Shown: positions 36,431 through 45,237, numbered from the stretch's first letter. The stretch is 64,000 nt of DNA from Prosthecobacter debontii (GCF_900167535.1 NZ_FUYE01000015.1:62001-126000); one strand, 5' to 3'. Numbers and translations: made by a program. Notes: a model not told the origin generated them from the sequence alone.

Positions 36431-38530
36431 TTAAGATTGAGGGGTTGAAGCGGCGAGCTTGAGCTTGAATTTTTCAATGGCGCTCTTGATGAGCGGGTCA
36501 TTTTGGAACTCCGCTGTCACATCGATGGGGGATGCTGAGGATTCAGCCTGTGGAACTGCCGCCGGGACTGGGGCAGGTGCGAGTTCAGCGACCTCTTGTG
36601 CCACCGGCAAGGGGGCTGTAGCGGGTTTAGGCGGAGCTGACAGAGCAGGTGCCGACGTCGCTGCGGGAAGGTCAAACGCAAACAGTTCCGCCGCCGGTGG
36701 GGGCTTGAGGCTGGGATCCACGAGCATCTGGAACTTCATGGATTTGCCCAGAATCTCTTGAGCGAGCCCTTCGAGGAAGGTCCGTTGATTGTCACGATCC
36801 AGGCTTTCTTTGGCGTGGCTTTCTGAAGTCGGGAAGCCGAGCTTAATGATGCCGCGATCCATGCTCAGCACCGTGGTTGGCTCCAGCCATGCGGTGGCTA
36901 GGGGACGCTTGGCTCGGACGAGATTGAGCAGTTCCAGACGGAATTCCTCGTTGGTGAATGACGGTGGCGCGGCCTCTGGAGCGGATACAGGTGCGGAAAC
37001 CGGTGTCAAAGGGGCAGGTGGGGATGCGGATGTCGGGGCATCATCATCAAACCAAGGCTGCTCGTCTTGGTTTTCATATGGCTGAGGCTCGTCTTGCAGC
37101 AGCGAAGGCTCATCATCCAAGCTGGATTCCGGTTCAGGCTCGGGTTCAGATTCGGATTCAATGGGGGCCTCCGTTTTAGGTGACGGGGATGAAGCGCGCT
37201 GTGGTTCGGCAGGGACCGAAGAACGTGCTTCCGGCACTCCGCTGGAAGCAGGTGGTGACGGCTCCCGAACGGGGGCTACTGCGGCCGGGCTCGGTGCGGA
37301 AATAGGCGCGGTTACGCGGGGCTCCAAGGCAGGGGCGGAGGCCCGGCGTGCAATGACCGGAGCTGGCTGCGGACGAGCTGTTGGGCGCGGCAGAGCCTCT
37401 GCACCGCCATCGAGGGCCTGGATGATGTCGCTAATGCTCACCTCATTGTAGTGCTGCACCGCCTGGATGACACCCAGCTCAAAATGCAGACGCTTGTTAG
37501 TGGCCCAGCGCATGCGTGCATCCACTTCGGCCAAACCGTCGACGATCCGAAGGAGTTGCTCCGTGGTTGCCATCTGAGACTGTTCATTGACACGATCTGC
37601 AATCTCGGGTTCCAGATCTTCAGCTGCGGCATCGGTATCGGCTTGGCTGACGAGGAGGGTGCGGAAATACTGAATGAGATCCGCCAGCATACGCCCCAGA
37701 TCTTTGCCAGCTTCGCTGGTTTCATGGACTAGGCGTAGAGCCCCGACCGTGTCGCTTTCCAGAATGTGCTGCACGAGTTGGCTCACCGCCTGAGCGGCCG
37801 TGAATCCAAAGATCTCCAGCACATCGTTTTCACGGATTTGATTGCCGCAGAAAGCCACCAACTGGTCCAGCATGGATTGCGCATCGCGCATGCCCCCATC
37901 GGCACCTTTGGCAATGGCAAACGCGGCTTTTTCATCGAGATCCACGTTCTCTTGTGAAGCAATGTGGAGCAGGTGTTTGGCAATGATCGTGTTCGGGATG
38001 CGACGCAGGTCGAAACGCTGGCAGCGGCTGATGATGGTCGGAAGGATCTTATTGGCCTCGGTGGTCGCGAAGATGAACTTCACGTGCTCGGGGGGTTCTT
38101 CCAGAGTCTTCAGCAGGGCATTGAAGGCCGCTGTGGAGAGCATGTGCACCTCATCAATGTAATAGATCTTATACCGGCAACGCGAGGGAGCGTATTTGAC
38201 GCTTTCTCGGAGGTCTCGTACCTGATCCACGCCGTTGTTACTGGCACCGTCAATTTCGAGCACATCCAGACTACGGCCCTCGGCAATTTCGCGGCAGATT
38301 TCGTCTTCGGGATCGAAGTCCACATTGGGGCCATCCGGACAGTTCAGGGCTTTGGCAAAGATACGCGCCGTGGAGGTTTTCCCAGTCCCTCTCGGGCCGA
38401 CAAAGAGATAGGCATGGGCCAGACGATTCTGGGCGATGGCATTGCGAAGGGTGCGCACCACATGCTCTTGGCCGAGCACATCTGCGAAAGTCTTGGGACG
38501 GTATTTGCGGGCGAAAACCTGGTAACTCAC
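36431..38530 (-). CDS. dnaX: DNA polymerase III subunit gamma/tau
   Basis: Started at the GTG at 38530 (699 aa; reads SYQVFARKYRPKTF at the N-terminus). Residues 45-52 are the Walker A motif GPRGTGKT, Asp126-Glu127 the Walker B (YYIDEVHML), and ISRCQRF the SRC sensor motif. It is the clamp-loader ATPase of the replisome. The usual four-cysteine zinc module after the first helices is reduced: LNC keeps Cys64 and EICRE keeps Cys79, but the two middle cysteines are replaced by an acidic stretch (DFDPED). The C-terminal region holds a long Pro/Ala/Glu-rich linker (about 390-540) and then a tau-type domain. No slippery site for frameshifting was identified. Confidence 0.95.
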   Translation of the reverse strand: MSYQVFARKYRPKTFADVLGQEHVVRTLRNAIAQNRLAHAYLFVGPRGTGKTSTARIFAKALNCPDGPNVDFDPEDEICREIAEGRSLDVLEIDGASNNGVDQVRDLRESVKYAPSRCRYKIYYIDEVHMLSTAAFNALLKTLEEPPEHVKFIFATTEANKILPTIISRCQRFDLRRIPNTIIAKHLLHIASQENVDLDEKAAFAIAKGADGGMRDAQSMLDQLVAFCGNQIRENDVLEIFGFTAAQAVSQLVQHILESDTVGALRLVHETSEAGKDLGRMLADLIQYFRTLLVSQADTDAAAEDLEPEIADRVNEQSQMATTEQLLRIVDGLAEVDARMRWATNKRLHFELGVIQAVQHYNEVSISDIIQALDGGAEALPRPTARPQPAPVIARRASAPALEPRVTAPISAPSPAAVAPVREPSPPASSGVPEARSSVPAEPQRASSPSPKTEAPIESESEPEPEPESSLDDEPSLLQDEPQPYENQDEQPWFDDDAPTSASPPAPLTPVSAPVSAPEAAPPSFTNEEFRLELLNLVRAKRPLATAWLEPTTVLSMDRGIIKLGFPTSESHAKESLDRDNQRTFLEGLAQEILGKSMKFQMLVDPSLKPPPAAELFAFDLPAATSAPALSAPPKPATAPLPVAQEVAELAPAPVPAAVPQAESSASPIDVTAEFQNDPLIKSAIEKFKLKLAASTPQS

Positions 38531-38629
38531 AAGACAGATGCTAGCGTGCCACACTGGCGTGGCGAGAGGATTTTGGCGAAAGTCTCTCCCTGTTCTGGCT
38601 TTCTGGTCGGGGATGATTAGGATTCACCC

Positions 38630-39214
38630 ATGCGGAAATTTGTAACCACCGTTCTCTGCCTTCTTCTCATGCTGGTTCAGCCTGGGTGCGGCTTGTTTAA
38701 AAAGAAAAAAAAGCCCGAAGAAGCGCCTAAAACGGTCCTGGTTGGCATTGTCGAAATGGTCAGCCCGGAGCAAAACTATGTGTTGATCCGTTGCGATCGA
38801 CTCCCTGATCTACCTGCTGCGGCAGAATTGATCGCTTTGGATGCCACGGGCGTCGAGTCGAAACTCAAACTCACGCCCGAACGTAAGGGGCGCTATTTGA
38901 CTGCAGATATCACTCAAGGCCAGCCCCGTGTGGCGAATCTAGTCATCTTTAAGCGTTCAGGATCAGCCCCTCCCGTCACCCCAACGGTGCCACCCGCTGG
39001 GCCAAGCTCAACCCCTGCCTTTTCACCAGACATGCCCATGCCTTTATTACCTGTCACAGGGCTGCCGGATACAAGCGCTGTGCCAGCTGGGGCGCTTCCT
39101 TCGACCGCACCTTCATCGGTTCCTGGCCAGGCTCCAGGATTGCCTCCCCCCATGTCGCCAGCTCCTTTGGGCGGACAATCCCCGGTGATGGATCTCGAAC
39201 CTCCTGTGCAATGA
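38630..39214 (+). CDS. predicted lipoprotein or secreted protein, Pro-rich
   Basis: The 194-aa product has a hydrophobic leader with VQPGC at the end (Cys20), a possible but atypical lipobox. It is followed by a five-lysine run (KKKKK). A compact domain of about 75 residues (VGIVEMVSPEQNYVLIRCDR, then LTPERKGRYLTADI) precedes a 90-residue tail rich in Pro, Ala, Gly and Ser. The function is unknown. Its stop overlaps the moeA start by four bases (ATGA), implying translational coupling, though a functional tie to molybdenum metabolism is not obvious. Confidence 0.68.
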   Translation: MRKFVTTVLCLLLMLVQPGCGLFKKKKKPEEAPKTVLVGIVEMVSPEQNYVLIRCDRLPDLPAAAELIALDATGVESKLKLTPERKGRYLTADITQGQPRVANLVIFKRSGSAPPVTPTVPPAGPSSTPAFSPDMPMPLLPVTGLPDTSAVPAGALPSTAPSSVPGQAPGLPPPMSPAPLGGQSPVMDLEPPVQ

Positions 39215-40374
39215 TTTCCGAGCAAGAAGCACGCGAGCGAGTTTTGGCAGCGATCTCCTGTTCGAAAGAAGAGTCTCTGCCGCTATTGAAAAGTCTCGGA
39301 CGTTTTGCTGCGGCAGATGTGCTCGCCACCGTGCCGCTGCCCGGTTTCGACAATTCAATGATGGATGGCTATGCCGTGCAGAGCCGTGCTCTTGGTTTTG
39401 CGAAGGTGGTGGGAGAACAGCCCGCCGGGGCTCAGCTTGATCTGGTCTGTGGGGAAGGGGAAGCCATCCGGATCTTCACGGGTGCGCCGCTGCCAGCGGG
39501 TGCGGATGCCGTGGTGATGCAGGAGGATGTGGAGCGCACAGGGGACTCCATCCGCTGGCAGGAGTCTTTGCAGGCTGGCGAAAATGTGCGCCACCGGGGT
39601 GCAGACCTCTGTGAGGGCCAGATGATTTTGAAAGTGGGGGATAAACTGACCGCCGGCAGGATCGGCGTGCTTGCTTCCCAAGGATTCACCTCGATTCGGG
39701 TGATTAAGCCGCCGAGAGTGGCGGTTTTGAGCACGGGCAATGAATTGATTGCACCCGGATTACCCCTTTCGGCAGGGCAGATTTACAATAGCAATGGTTT
39801 CATGCTGCAAGCGCTCTTGATGGCGCAGGGGATCGAGGACATTTCCTCAAGTCATTGCCAGGATGATTTCGACCAGACCGTGCAGACACTGAAGCAACTG
39901 CTGGCCACGCATGATGTGGTGTTGCTCAGTGGTGGTGTCTCCGTTGGCGATCACGACCAGATCAAACCTGCTCTCCAGGCGCTTGGGATCAAACCCGATC
40001 TCTGGCGGGTCAATGTGAAGCCTGGGAAGCCCTTTTTATTCGCACAGCATGAGGGGAAACTGATCTTCGGACTGCCGGGAAATCCGGTCTCGAGCTACGT
40101 CACTTATCAGATCTTTGTGAAACCTGCCTTGATGAAGAGGATGGGGGCTAGACAGGTTGAGCCCACTCGTTTGCGGGTCGTTTCGGCCCAGTCCCTTCAC
40201 AATGATGGAAACCGTCCGCATTATCTTCGTGGGATTTTGAAGGAGGGTGCTTTTCGTGTTCAAGGTCTTCAAGAAAGCCATGCCCTTTTTGCTCTTAGTC
40301 AGGCGGATGCTCTCCTGCGTTTGGAGGCGGGAGCGACCGTGGCAGCAGGGGAGCCCGTGGAGGTCTTGATTTAG
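39211..40374 (+). CDS. moeA: molybdopterin molybdotransferase
   Basis: The 387-aa enzyme inserts molybdate into adenylated molybdopterin. It shows PGFDNSMMDGYAV near the N-terminus, FTGAPLPAGADAVVMQEDVE, the MoaB/MoeA signature VAVLSTGNELIAPG, SGGVSVGDHDQIKPAL, and FGLPGNPVSSYVTYQIFVKP. Length is normal. Its ATG overlaps the stop of the upstream Pro-rich lipoprotein gene by four bases. The xdhC-like gene (33658) is the only other molybdenum-related gene in the window. Confidence 0.95.
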   Translation: MISEQEARERVLAAISCSKEESLPLLKSLGRFAAADVLATVPLPGFDNSMMDGYAVQSRALGFAKVVGEQPAGAQLDLVCGEGEAIRIFTGAPLPAGADAVVMQEDVERTGDSIRWQESLQAGENVRHRGADLCEGQMILKVGDKLTAGRIGVLASQGFTSIRVIKPPRVAVLSTGNELIAPGLPLSAGQIYNSNGFMLQALLMAQGIEDISSSHCQDDFDQTVQTLKQLLATHDVVLLSGGVSVGDHDQIKPALQALGIKPDLWRVNVKPGKPFLFAQHEGKLIFGLPGNPVSSYVTYQIFVKPALMKRMGARQVEPTRLRVVSAQSLHNDGNRPHYLRGILKEGAFRVQGLQESHALFALSQADALLRLEAGATVAAGEPVEVLI

Positions 40375-40505
40375 GCGTAAAACCAGAGGCGCTTTTTCGC
40401 GGATGCTTTCGAATGTTTAGGGAGCCCATGCTGGCTTTCTCACCAGAGTCGGCCTGTGGTTTGACACTTGGCACCCCTCATGCGAGGGAAAACGGTTTTT
40501 TCGAA

Positions 40506-41084
40506 ATGAAGTATCTCACGGTTATCCGACATGCCAAATCCAGTTGGGCTCTGGCCGGCTTGGCAGACCATGATCGTCCATTGAACGAAAGGGGGCTCAA
40601 AGCCGCACCGGCTGTGGCGTCCTTTCTCCACCGGACTTATTTTGGAGGTGGAAATTCATCGCCACTCCTCCCTCTGCCGGATCGCTTGGTCTCCAGCACG
40701 GCAGCTCGGGCGCTAGCGACGGCTAAAATTACCTTGGAAACGCTGGGGATGCCTTTGGAGACGCTGCTCCTGGATTCCCGCCTTTATTTGGCCGAGGCCG
40801 GACGCATTCTCAAAGTGGTGCAGCAGTTCGACGAGAACTGGGCTCACGCCATGATCTTTGGACACAATCCCGGGCTTCAGGAATTTGCTGATCAGATGCT
40901 GATGCGTGCTCAGGTTCCGCGGATGCCGACCTGCACTGCCGTCCTGATGGCGATCCCCCAGGCTTATTGGGGGCTGGCCGATTGGGGACAAGCGCAATTG
41001 ATCGGCTACATCACGCCGAAAACATTGGAACGCCGCTTTCCTCAGCTTTACGCAGGGATCTCAGTCGCCGAGGGCGACGACTGA
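40506..41084 (+). CDS. SixA-like phosphohistidine phosphatase
   Basis: Starting at the ATG at 40506 (192 aa); the frame is open upstream without conservation. The protein is a histidine phosphatase with the RHG-type motif LTVIRHAKSSWA (catalytic His), DRPLNERG, the VSSTAARALATA segment (Arg), and the second His in IFGHNPGLQEFAD. The RHAKS form is typical of SixA and relatives that dephosphorylate phospho-His residues or small phosphates. The gene is 131 bases after moeA. The C-terminal 35 residues are extra relative to a minimal SixA. Confidence 0.88.
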   Translation: MKYLTVIRHAKSSWALAGLADHDRPLNERGLKAAPAVASFLHRTYFGGGNSSPLLPLPDRLVSSTAARALATAKITLETLGMPLETLLLDSRLYLAEAGRILKVVQQFDENWAHAMIFGHNPGLQEFADQMLMRAQVPRMPTCTAVLMAIPQAYWGLADWGQAQLIGYITPKTLERRFPQLYAGISVAEGDD

Positions 41085-41102
41085 AGAAAAAAGGGCAGGG
41101 GA

Positions 41103-41180
41103 TTAGGCCTTCTGCAGGTAGGTGAAAACGATCACTCCCAAGAGAAGAAAAGAACCAGCGATGAGCATTCCAAGGATCAT
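41103..41180 (-). CDS. possible 25-residue single-span membrane protein
   Basis: An ATG at 41180 opens a 25-codon frame reading MILGMLIAGSFLLLGVIVFT and ending LQKA before a stop. The product is essentially one transmembrane helix with a basic C-terminal end. It lies alone between the sixA-like gene and rpsN. No Shine-Dalgarno is obvious upstream. A chance hydrophobic frame is possible. Confidence 0.35.
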   Translation of the reverse strand: MILGMLIAGSFLLLGVIVFTYLQKA

Positions 41181-41268
41181 AGTAAGGGTAGCTTGCCAGA
41201 TTCCTGAGTTCTGACAAATGAAATTTCTTCTTGCTAAGCAGCTTACTTGAGGCATTTTCGCCGCCCCT

Positions 41269-41538
41269 ATGGCAAAAACAGCTTGGCTTGAACGCGAAAA
41301 GCGCAAACAAAAGACCGTCAATAAATACGCAAAGCTCCGTGCAGAGCTGAAAGCGAATGGTGATTACGTGGGATTGTCCCTTCTGCCACGCGATTCCAGC
41401 CCCACTCGCTTGACCAACCGCTGCCGTGTGTCCGGCCGTCGTCGCGCTTACATGCGCCGCTTCCAGATGTCCCGTCTCACCTTCCGTGAAATGGCACTGG
41501 CTGGCCTGATCCCCGGGGTGACCAAGTCGAGCTGGTAA
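41269..41538 (+). CDS. rpsN: 30S ribosomal protein S14 (zinc-free type)
   Basis: The 89-aa protein begins [20 protein letters not shown] and ends with [20 protein letters not shown], as in S14. The CxxC pairs of the zinc-binding short form are absent; the relevant segment reads [19 protein letters not shown]. It helps assemble the 30S subunit head. It stands away from the usual spc ribosomal operon; whether a second S14 is encoded elsewhere cannot be told from this window. Confidence 0.97.
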   Translation: MAKTAWLEREKRKQKTVNKYAKLRAELKANGDYVGLSLLPRDSSPTRLTNRCRVSGRRRAYMRRFQMSRLTFREMALAGLIPGVTKSSW

Positions 41539-41604
41539 GAGCCAGATTCAGGTCCAGGGAAAGTCTCTCTGGACCTCTTCCAGGGAGACGTGGAAAGTAT
41601 CATC

Positions 41605-41856
41605 ATGCCCACGTATTCCTACATTGCCGAAAATCCAGAAGAGGGATGTCCCTCTTGCAAGCGCGGTTTTGATCTTCGCCGCCCGATGGATCGTGCACCT
41701 TTAACCCACTGCCCGCTTTGCCGTAAACCGGTGAAAAAGCTCGTCAGTGGATTTTCTACCCCGAAGATCACCAAGCCCCTGTCCATCTCGGATGCCAAGA
41801 AAGCGGGCTTTACCATTTTAGAAAAGCGCTGCGATGGCAACTACGAGCGGCTTTAA
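41605..41856 (+). CDS. FmdB-type zinc-ribbon protein
   Basis: The ATG at 41605 (MPTYSYIAENPEEGC) gives 83 aa. The two CxxC pairs, GCPSC and HCPLC, form a zinc ribbon as in FmdB/CxxC_CXXC_SSSS regulators. KKLVSGFSTPKITKPL follows, and the C-terminal part is shorter than in many members. The upstream frame (to 41590) adds five residues only. It lies 66 bases after rpsN. Proteins of this type are small, cytoplasmic and of unclear function. Confidence 0.85.
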   Translation: MPTYSYIAENPEEGCPSCKRGFDLRRPMDRAPLTHCPLCRKPVKKLVSGFSTPKITKPLSISDAKKAGFTILEKRCDGNYERL

Positions 41857-41890
41857 TCTTGCTGCATCGCTCCTTCGTTAGCGCGAAATC

Positions 41891-43321
41891 ATGAATACCT
41901 CTCTTTCGATCTCTCACCTGCTCGCCCTGGGCTCGGGTTCTCATGAGGTATTACATGAGTGGAATCTCACACCTGGAGAGATTGGCTGGTCCGCCTTCCT
42001 GGTTTTGTTCTTTGTCCTGCTTAATGCCTTCTTCGTGGCGGCTGAGTTTGCCATCGTGAAGGTCCGGAGCACCCAGCTTGATGCACTGGTTGAGGAGGGA
42101 CATGCAGGTGCGAAAGTGGCTCGAAATGCGCTGAAAAACCTCGATGGTTATCTCTCCGCAACTCAGTTAGGAATTACTCTGGCCAGCATCGCCCTGGGGA
42201 TGATTGGTGAGCCCTACGTGGCACGTGTGATTCAGCCGCTGATGTGGAAAATGGGGGTGACCAGCGATGCGATCATCTCATCCGTCTCTATCGGTATCGG
42301 CTTTGGGGTGGTGACTTTCCTACATGTGGTTCTGGGGGAATTGACGCCGAAGTCTTTGGCGATTCGCAAATCCCTAGCGACGACGCTGGTTATCTGTGCG
42401 CCACTGCATTTCTTTTACATCCTGTTCAAGCCAGCCATCTGGATTCTCAATGGGACGGCCAACTGGTTGTTGAAAACGCTGTTCAGGCTAGAACCTGCCT
42501 CTGAGAGTGAACTGGCTCATTCGGAAGAAGAGTTGCGCCATATCGTGGCGGAAAGTCAGAAGTCCAAAGAGGTGACGGAAACTGAAAAGGACATTCTGCT
42601 AAATGCGCTGGCCCTGAATGACCGCTGCGTGCGCGATGTCATGACCCCCCGTAACCAAGTGATCTCCCTGGATGCGGATGACTCCTTTGAGGCCAACCTC
42701 AAGGTCGCTGTGGATACCAAGCACACCCGTTATCCCCTGGTCGAAGGCCATTTGGATCATAGCATTGGCTTGATCCACATCAAAGACTTGCTTACCCTGG
42801 TCAACAAACCCTCGCCCGACCTGCGCAAGATCAAACGTGATCTGCCAATGGTGCCGGAGATGATGCCGATTGATAAGCTGCTGAGGTTTTTCCTGGACAA
42901 GCATGTGCATATCGCTCTCGCCGTGGACGAGTATGGCGGCACGGTCGGTGTGGTGACGTTGGATAACGTCATGGAAGAGATTGTTGGAGACATCCAAGAT
43001 GAATTTGATCAGGAGAACAGTGAGTTTCGTCGGGTGAACGATGCGGAGTTTGTCGTCGAGGGGACGCTGAATCTCTATGAGTTGGCTGAAAAGGTTGGTC
43101 TGGAGATTGAAAGTGAAGAGGTGACCACCATCGGTGGATACGTGACCCACCTGCTGGGGCATCTGCCCAAAGTGGGAGAACAGGTGATCATTGAAGATTA
43201 CGAAGTGACCACCTCGAAGGCCAGTCCTCGCCGAGTGGAGCAACTCCACTTCAAAAAGCGTCCTCAAGAAGAAGCATCGAGTGACGAAAGCTCGACATCG
43301 GATGAAGAAGGTGACGAATAG
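41891..43321 (+). CDS. CNNM/CorC-HlyC family membrane protein
   Basis: The 476-aa protein has a DUF21 (CNNM) membrane domain with about four transmembrane segments (residues 30-200; LFFVLLNAFFVAAEFAIVKV is typical). Two CBS domains follow at about 235-360 (VMTPRNQVISLDADDSFEAN and HVHIALAVDEYGGTVGVVTL), then a C-terminal CorC_HlyC domain (EFVVEGTLNLYELAEKVGLE). The family is linked to magnesium or cobalt efflux and was historically called hemolysin-like. The acidic C-terminal tail is rich in Glu, Asp and Ser. Gene gmk follows after 44 bases. Confidence 0.92.
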   Translation: MNTSLSISHLLALGSGSHEVLHEWNLTPGEIGWSAFLVLFFVLLNAFFVAAEFAIVKVRSTQLDALVEEGHAGAKVARNALKNLDGYLSATQLGITLASIALGMIGEPYVARVIQPLMWKMGVTSDAIISSVSIGIGFGVVTFLHVVLGELTPKSLAIRKSLATTLVICAPLHFFYILFKPAIWILNGTANWLLKTLFRLEPASESELAHSEEELRHIVAESQKSKEVTETEKDILLNALALNDRCVRDVMTPRNQVISLDADDSFEANLKVAVDTKHTRYPLVEGHLDHSIGLIHIKDLLTLVNKPSPDLRKIKRDLPMVPEMMPIDKLLRFFLDKHVHIALAVDEYGGTVGVVTLDNVMEEIVGDIQDEFDQENSEFRRVNDAEFVVEGTLNLYELAEKVGLEIESEEVTTIGGYVTHLLGHLPKVGEQVIIEDYEVTTSKASPRRVEQLHFKKRPQEEASSDESSTSDEEGDE

Positions 43322-43365
43322 CGCTTTCAGTTGCGGTCTCCGTTAGTCTCGGTTTAAACGCTGGC

Positions 43366-43971
43366 ATGAATTTAGATTCTCCACGTCTCGGCATCCTGGC
43401 AGTTGTTTCCGGCCCTTCTGGCACGGGAAAAACGACGCTGTGCCGCAAGGTCTGTGATGGTGTGCATGCGGTCTTTTCGGTCTCCTGCACCACCCGCCCA
43501 CCACGGCCTGGAGAAGAACATGGGAAGGACTATTTCTTTCTCACGGAGGAGGATTTTCTCGCCCGCGTAGATCGTGGGGAGTTCTTTGAATATGCGCGGG
43601 TGCACAACCGCTGGTATGGCACGCTGAAAAGCTACGTCTATGACTACCTCCGTCGTGGTGTGGACGTGTTCATGGACATTGATGTGCAAGGAGCCGCTCA
43701 GGTGCGTGGTTGTGAAGATGAGCTGGTTATCCGCTGCATGACGGACATCTTTGTCATGCCGCCGAGCTTGCAGGAGTTGCGGCAACGTTTGTTAGGTCGG
43801 AATACGGAAAGTGAGGAGGTCTTTGAATTGCGCATGCGCAATGCTGAGGCGGAGCTCCAGCATTGGCGTGACTACCGCTACTGCCTCGTCAGTGATACTC
43901 GCGAGAGTGACGAGGCTCGTTTTAAAGCCATGATCCAGACCGAACGCCTGCGTTCGAGTCTGGTGATCTGA
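43366..43971 (+). CDS. gmk: guanylate kinase
   Basis: The 201-aa enzyme phosphorylates GMP to GDP. The P-loop is GPSGTGKTTL (residues about 16-25), followed by SCTTRPPRPGEEHGKDYFFL, which binds GMP, and GEFFEYARVHNRWYGT. DIDVQGAAQVRG and RLLGRNTESEEVFELRM with the lid arginines complete the pattern. Length and motifs are normal. It is convergent with the alcohol dehydrogenase gene; two overlapping hairpins lie between them. Confidence 0.96.
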   Translation: MNLDSPRLGILAVVSGPSGTGKTTLCRKVCDGVHAVFSVSCTTRPPRPGEEHGKDYFFLTEEDFLARVDRGEFFEYARVHNRWYGTLKSYVYDYLRRGVDVFMDIDVQGAAQVRGCEDELVIRCMTDIFVMPPSLQELRQRLLGRNTESEEVFELRMRNAEAELQHWRDYRYCLVSDTRESDEARFKAMIQTERLRSSLVI

Positions 43972-43991
43972 GATCGTCGACAGCAAATCTG

Positions 43992-44026
43992 CCAACCACC
44001 TGGTTGGCTGACCACTTCCGTCAGCC
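43992..44026. terminator. overlapping hairpins between convergent genes
   Basis: CCAACC-acct-GGTTGG (43992-44007) and GGCTGAC-cacttcc-GTCAGCC (44006-44026) share two G residues and so cannot both form fully. They lie between the converging gmk and dehydrogenase genes. No T-run follows on either side, so termination is likely but not certain. Confidence 0.4.
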
Positions 44027-44029
44027 ACG

Positions 44030-45058
44030 TCATGCAGCATATTCGACGAGGGCTTTGATCACCTTGCGGCGAGCCACTTCGTCAAAGGCTTCCGCGATTT
44101 GGTCGAGCGGAAAGCGGTGGGTGATGAACTCCGCCGAAGTGAGCCGTCCTTCTCGTATCCATCGGCAGAGTTGGGGCTGGCTTTCTTTTTCATACTTCCG
44201 GGTCGGCCACTGATGGACGAACAGGTTGAAATTGAAGTCAGCCTTGGACTTATCGATGTGCAGGACCTGATGCGTGAGCACTCCATAGATGCAGTGGGAG
44301 CCGCCTCGGCGGAGAAGGGGGAGCCCCTGCTGAAGAATGTCGGGGTGACCGACGGCATCGATGACCGCATCAAGCTTCTTGGCTCGTTCGATTTTATCCC
44401 CAGGAGCAAAAGCTGCATCGGCTCCAAAAGCCAAAGCCTTGGCTTGTTTATCGGCGTGACGATCCACGATGCCGATCCAACCCAAACCAAATAACCGACC
44501 GAGTTTGACAAAGCTCAAGCCTACGGGGCCTGCTCCGTAGATGATCACATCATCCCCCGGCTGGAGATGAAAGTCGCGGAAAGCTCCCAACACTTCTCGC
44601 CAAGTGCATAGAAGCACGGCCTCCTCTGGTGGAATGTCGGCATCCACGCGGGTTTGGATTTCATAACACTCGAACCACCCGTGCGCTTCATCCGCCACGC
44701 CGTCAGCGACCATTGCATCATGGTCATTGGCCAAGGTGTATTCACCAAAACCGCCCCAGCCAGAGTCCACCCCTTCCATTTGCAGATCGAAGGAAAGGCC
44801 GCCGACGGCGCGATCTCCGACGGCGAAGTTTTTCACCTTGTCCCCCACGGCAACAACGATGCCGACGCTTTCATGGCCGAGTGCGAAGGGAAACTTGTCT
44901 TCCATGCCGGGGAAGTTGCCATGCAGGAGCTCGCTATCGGTGCGGTTGCAGAGGCAGGCACACTCGGTTTTGACCAAGGCTTGATAAGGCCCGGGTTTCG
45001 GGACAGGAGTCTCAAGGATTTCAATCTGGCCGGGGTGGATGGCGATAACGGATTTCAT
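44030..45058 (-). CDS. zinc-type (MDR) alcohol dehydrogenase family protein
   Basis: The 342-aa protein is a medium-chain dehydrogenase/reductase. CLCNRTDSE and LGHESVGIV carry the catalytic Zn ligands (Cys and His-Glu). The four-cysteine structural zinc lobe is absent. The NAD(P)-binding motif is GAGPVGLSFVKL near residue 175. Such enzymes often oxidise sugar alcohols, threonine-like or polyol substrates; the substrate is unknown. It is divergent from an IclR regulator, with operator-like repeats just upstream of its start. The IclR gene is followed by a PSD1 protein, which suggests a carbohydrate or sugar-acid role. Confidence 0.88.
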   Translation of the reverse strand: MKSVIAIHPGQIEILETPVPKPGPYQALVKTECACLCNRTDSELLHGNFPGMEDKFPFALGHESVGIVVAVGDKVKNFAVGDRAVGGLSFDLQMEGVDSGWGGFGEYTLANDHDAMVADGVADEAHGWFECYEIQTRVDADIPPEEAVLLCTWREVLGAFRDFHLQPGDDVIIYGAGPVGLSFVKLGRLFGLGWIGIVDRHADKQAKALAFGADAAFAPGDKIERAKKLDAVIDAVGHPDILQQGLPLLRRGGSHCIYGVLTHQVLHIDKSKADFNFNLFVHQWPTRKYEKESQPQLCRWIREGRLTSAEFITHRFPLDQIAEAFDEVARRKVIKALVEYAA

Positions 45059-45072
45059 GAAAAGGAGTTCTG

Positions 45073-45094
45073 CATTTAGAAACCATTCTAAATG
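45073..45094. promoter_or_regulatory. operator-like inverted repeat upstream of the dehydrogenase
   Basis: CATTTAGAA at 45073-45081 is perfectly inverted as TTCTAAATG at 45086-45094 with a 4-base centre. It lies 14-36 bases upstream of the dehydrogenase start codon, where it would cover or touch the promoter. Its second arm shares TTCTAAAT with the repeats at 45205-45237, so all are likely recognised by one regulator, most simply the IclR protein encoded next door. Confidence 0.6.
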
Positions 45095-45204
45095 TGGAAA
45101 AGGGCTAGCCTGTCGGAGGTTTGGAATGAGGCCAAGTTTTTTGTGAGAGAATTTGCCCGGCTTAAAACGGGCTTGGAATTAAAACGGATTGGGCTTGTGA
45201 TAGA

Positions 45205-45237
45205 TTTCTAAATTTGGAATCGTTTCTAAATTTGGAA
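45205..45237 (+). promoter_or_regulatory. two direct operator-like repeats ahead of the IclR gene
   Basis: TTTCTAAATTTGGAA occurs at 45205-45219 and again at 45223-45237 (18-base period), the second touching the IclR start codon ATG at 45238. Each copy is an imperfect palindrome (TTCTAAATTTGGAA against its complement TTCCAAATTTAGAA). A degenerate relative, TTCTAAATGTGGAA, is at 45086-45099. Autoregulation by IclR is inferred. Confidence 0.75.

Noticed and set aside
36431-38530. Programmed frameshift for the dnaX gamma product
   Set aside because: No A-rich slippery heptamer with a following stem was found where it would be needed.
45214-45237. TTG at 45214 as IclR start
   Set aside because: It would place translated sequence inside the operator repeats; ATG at 45238 fits the family start better.
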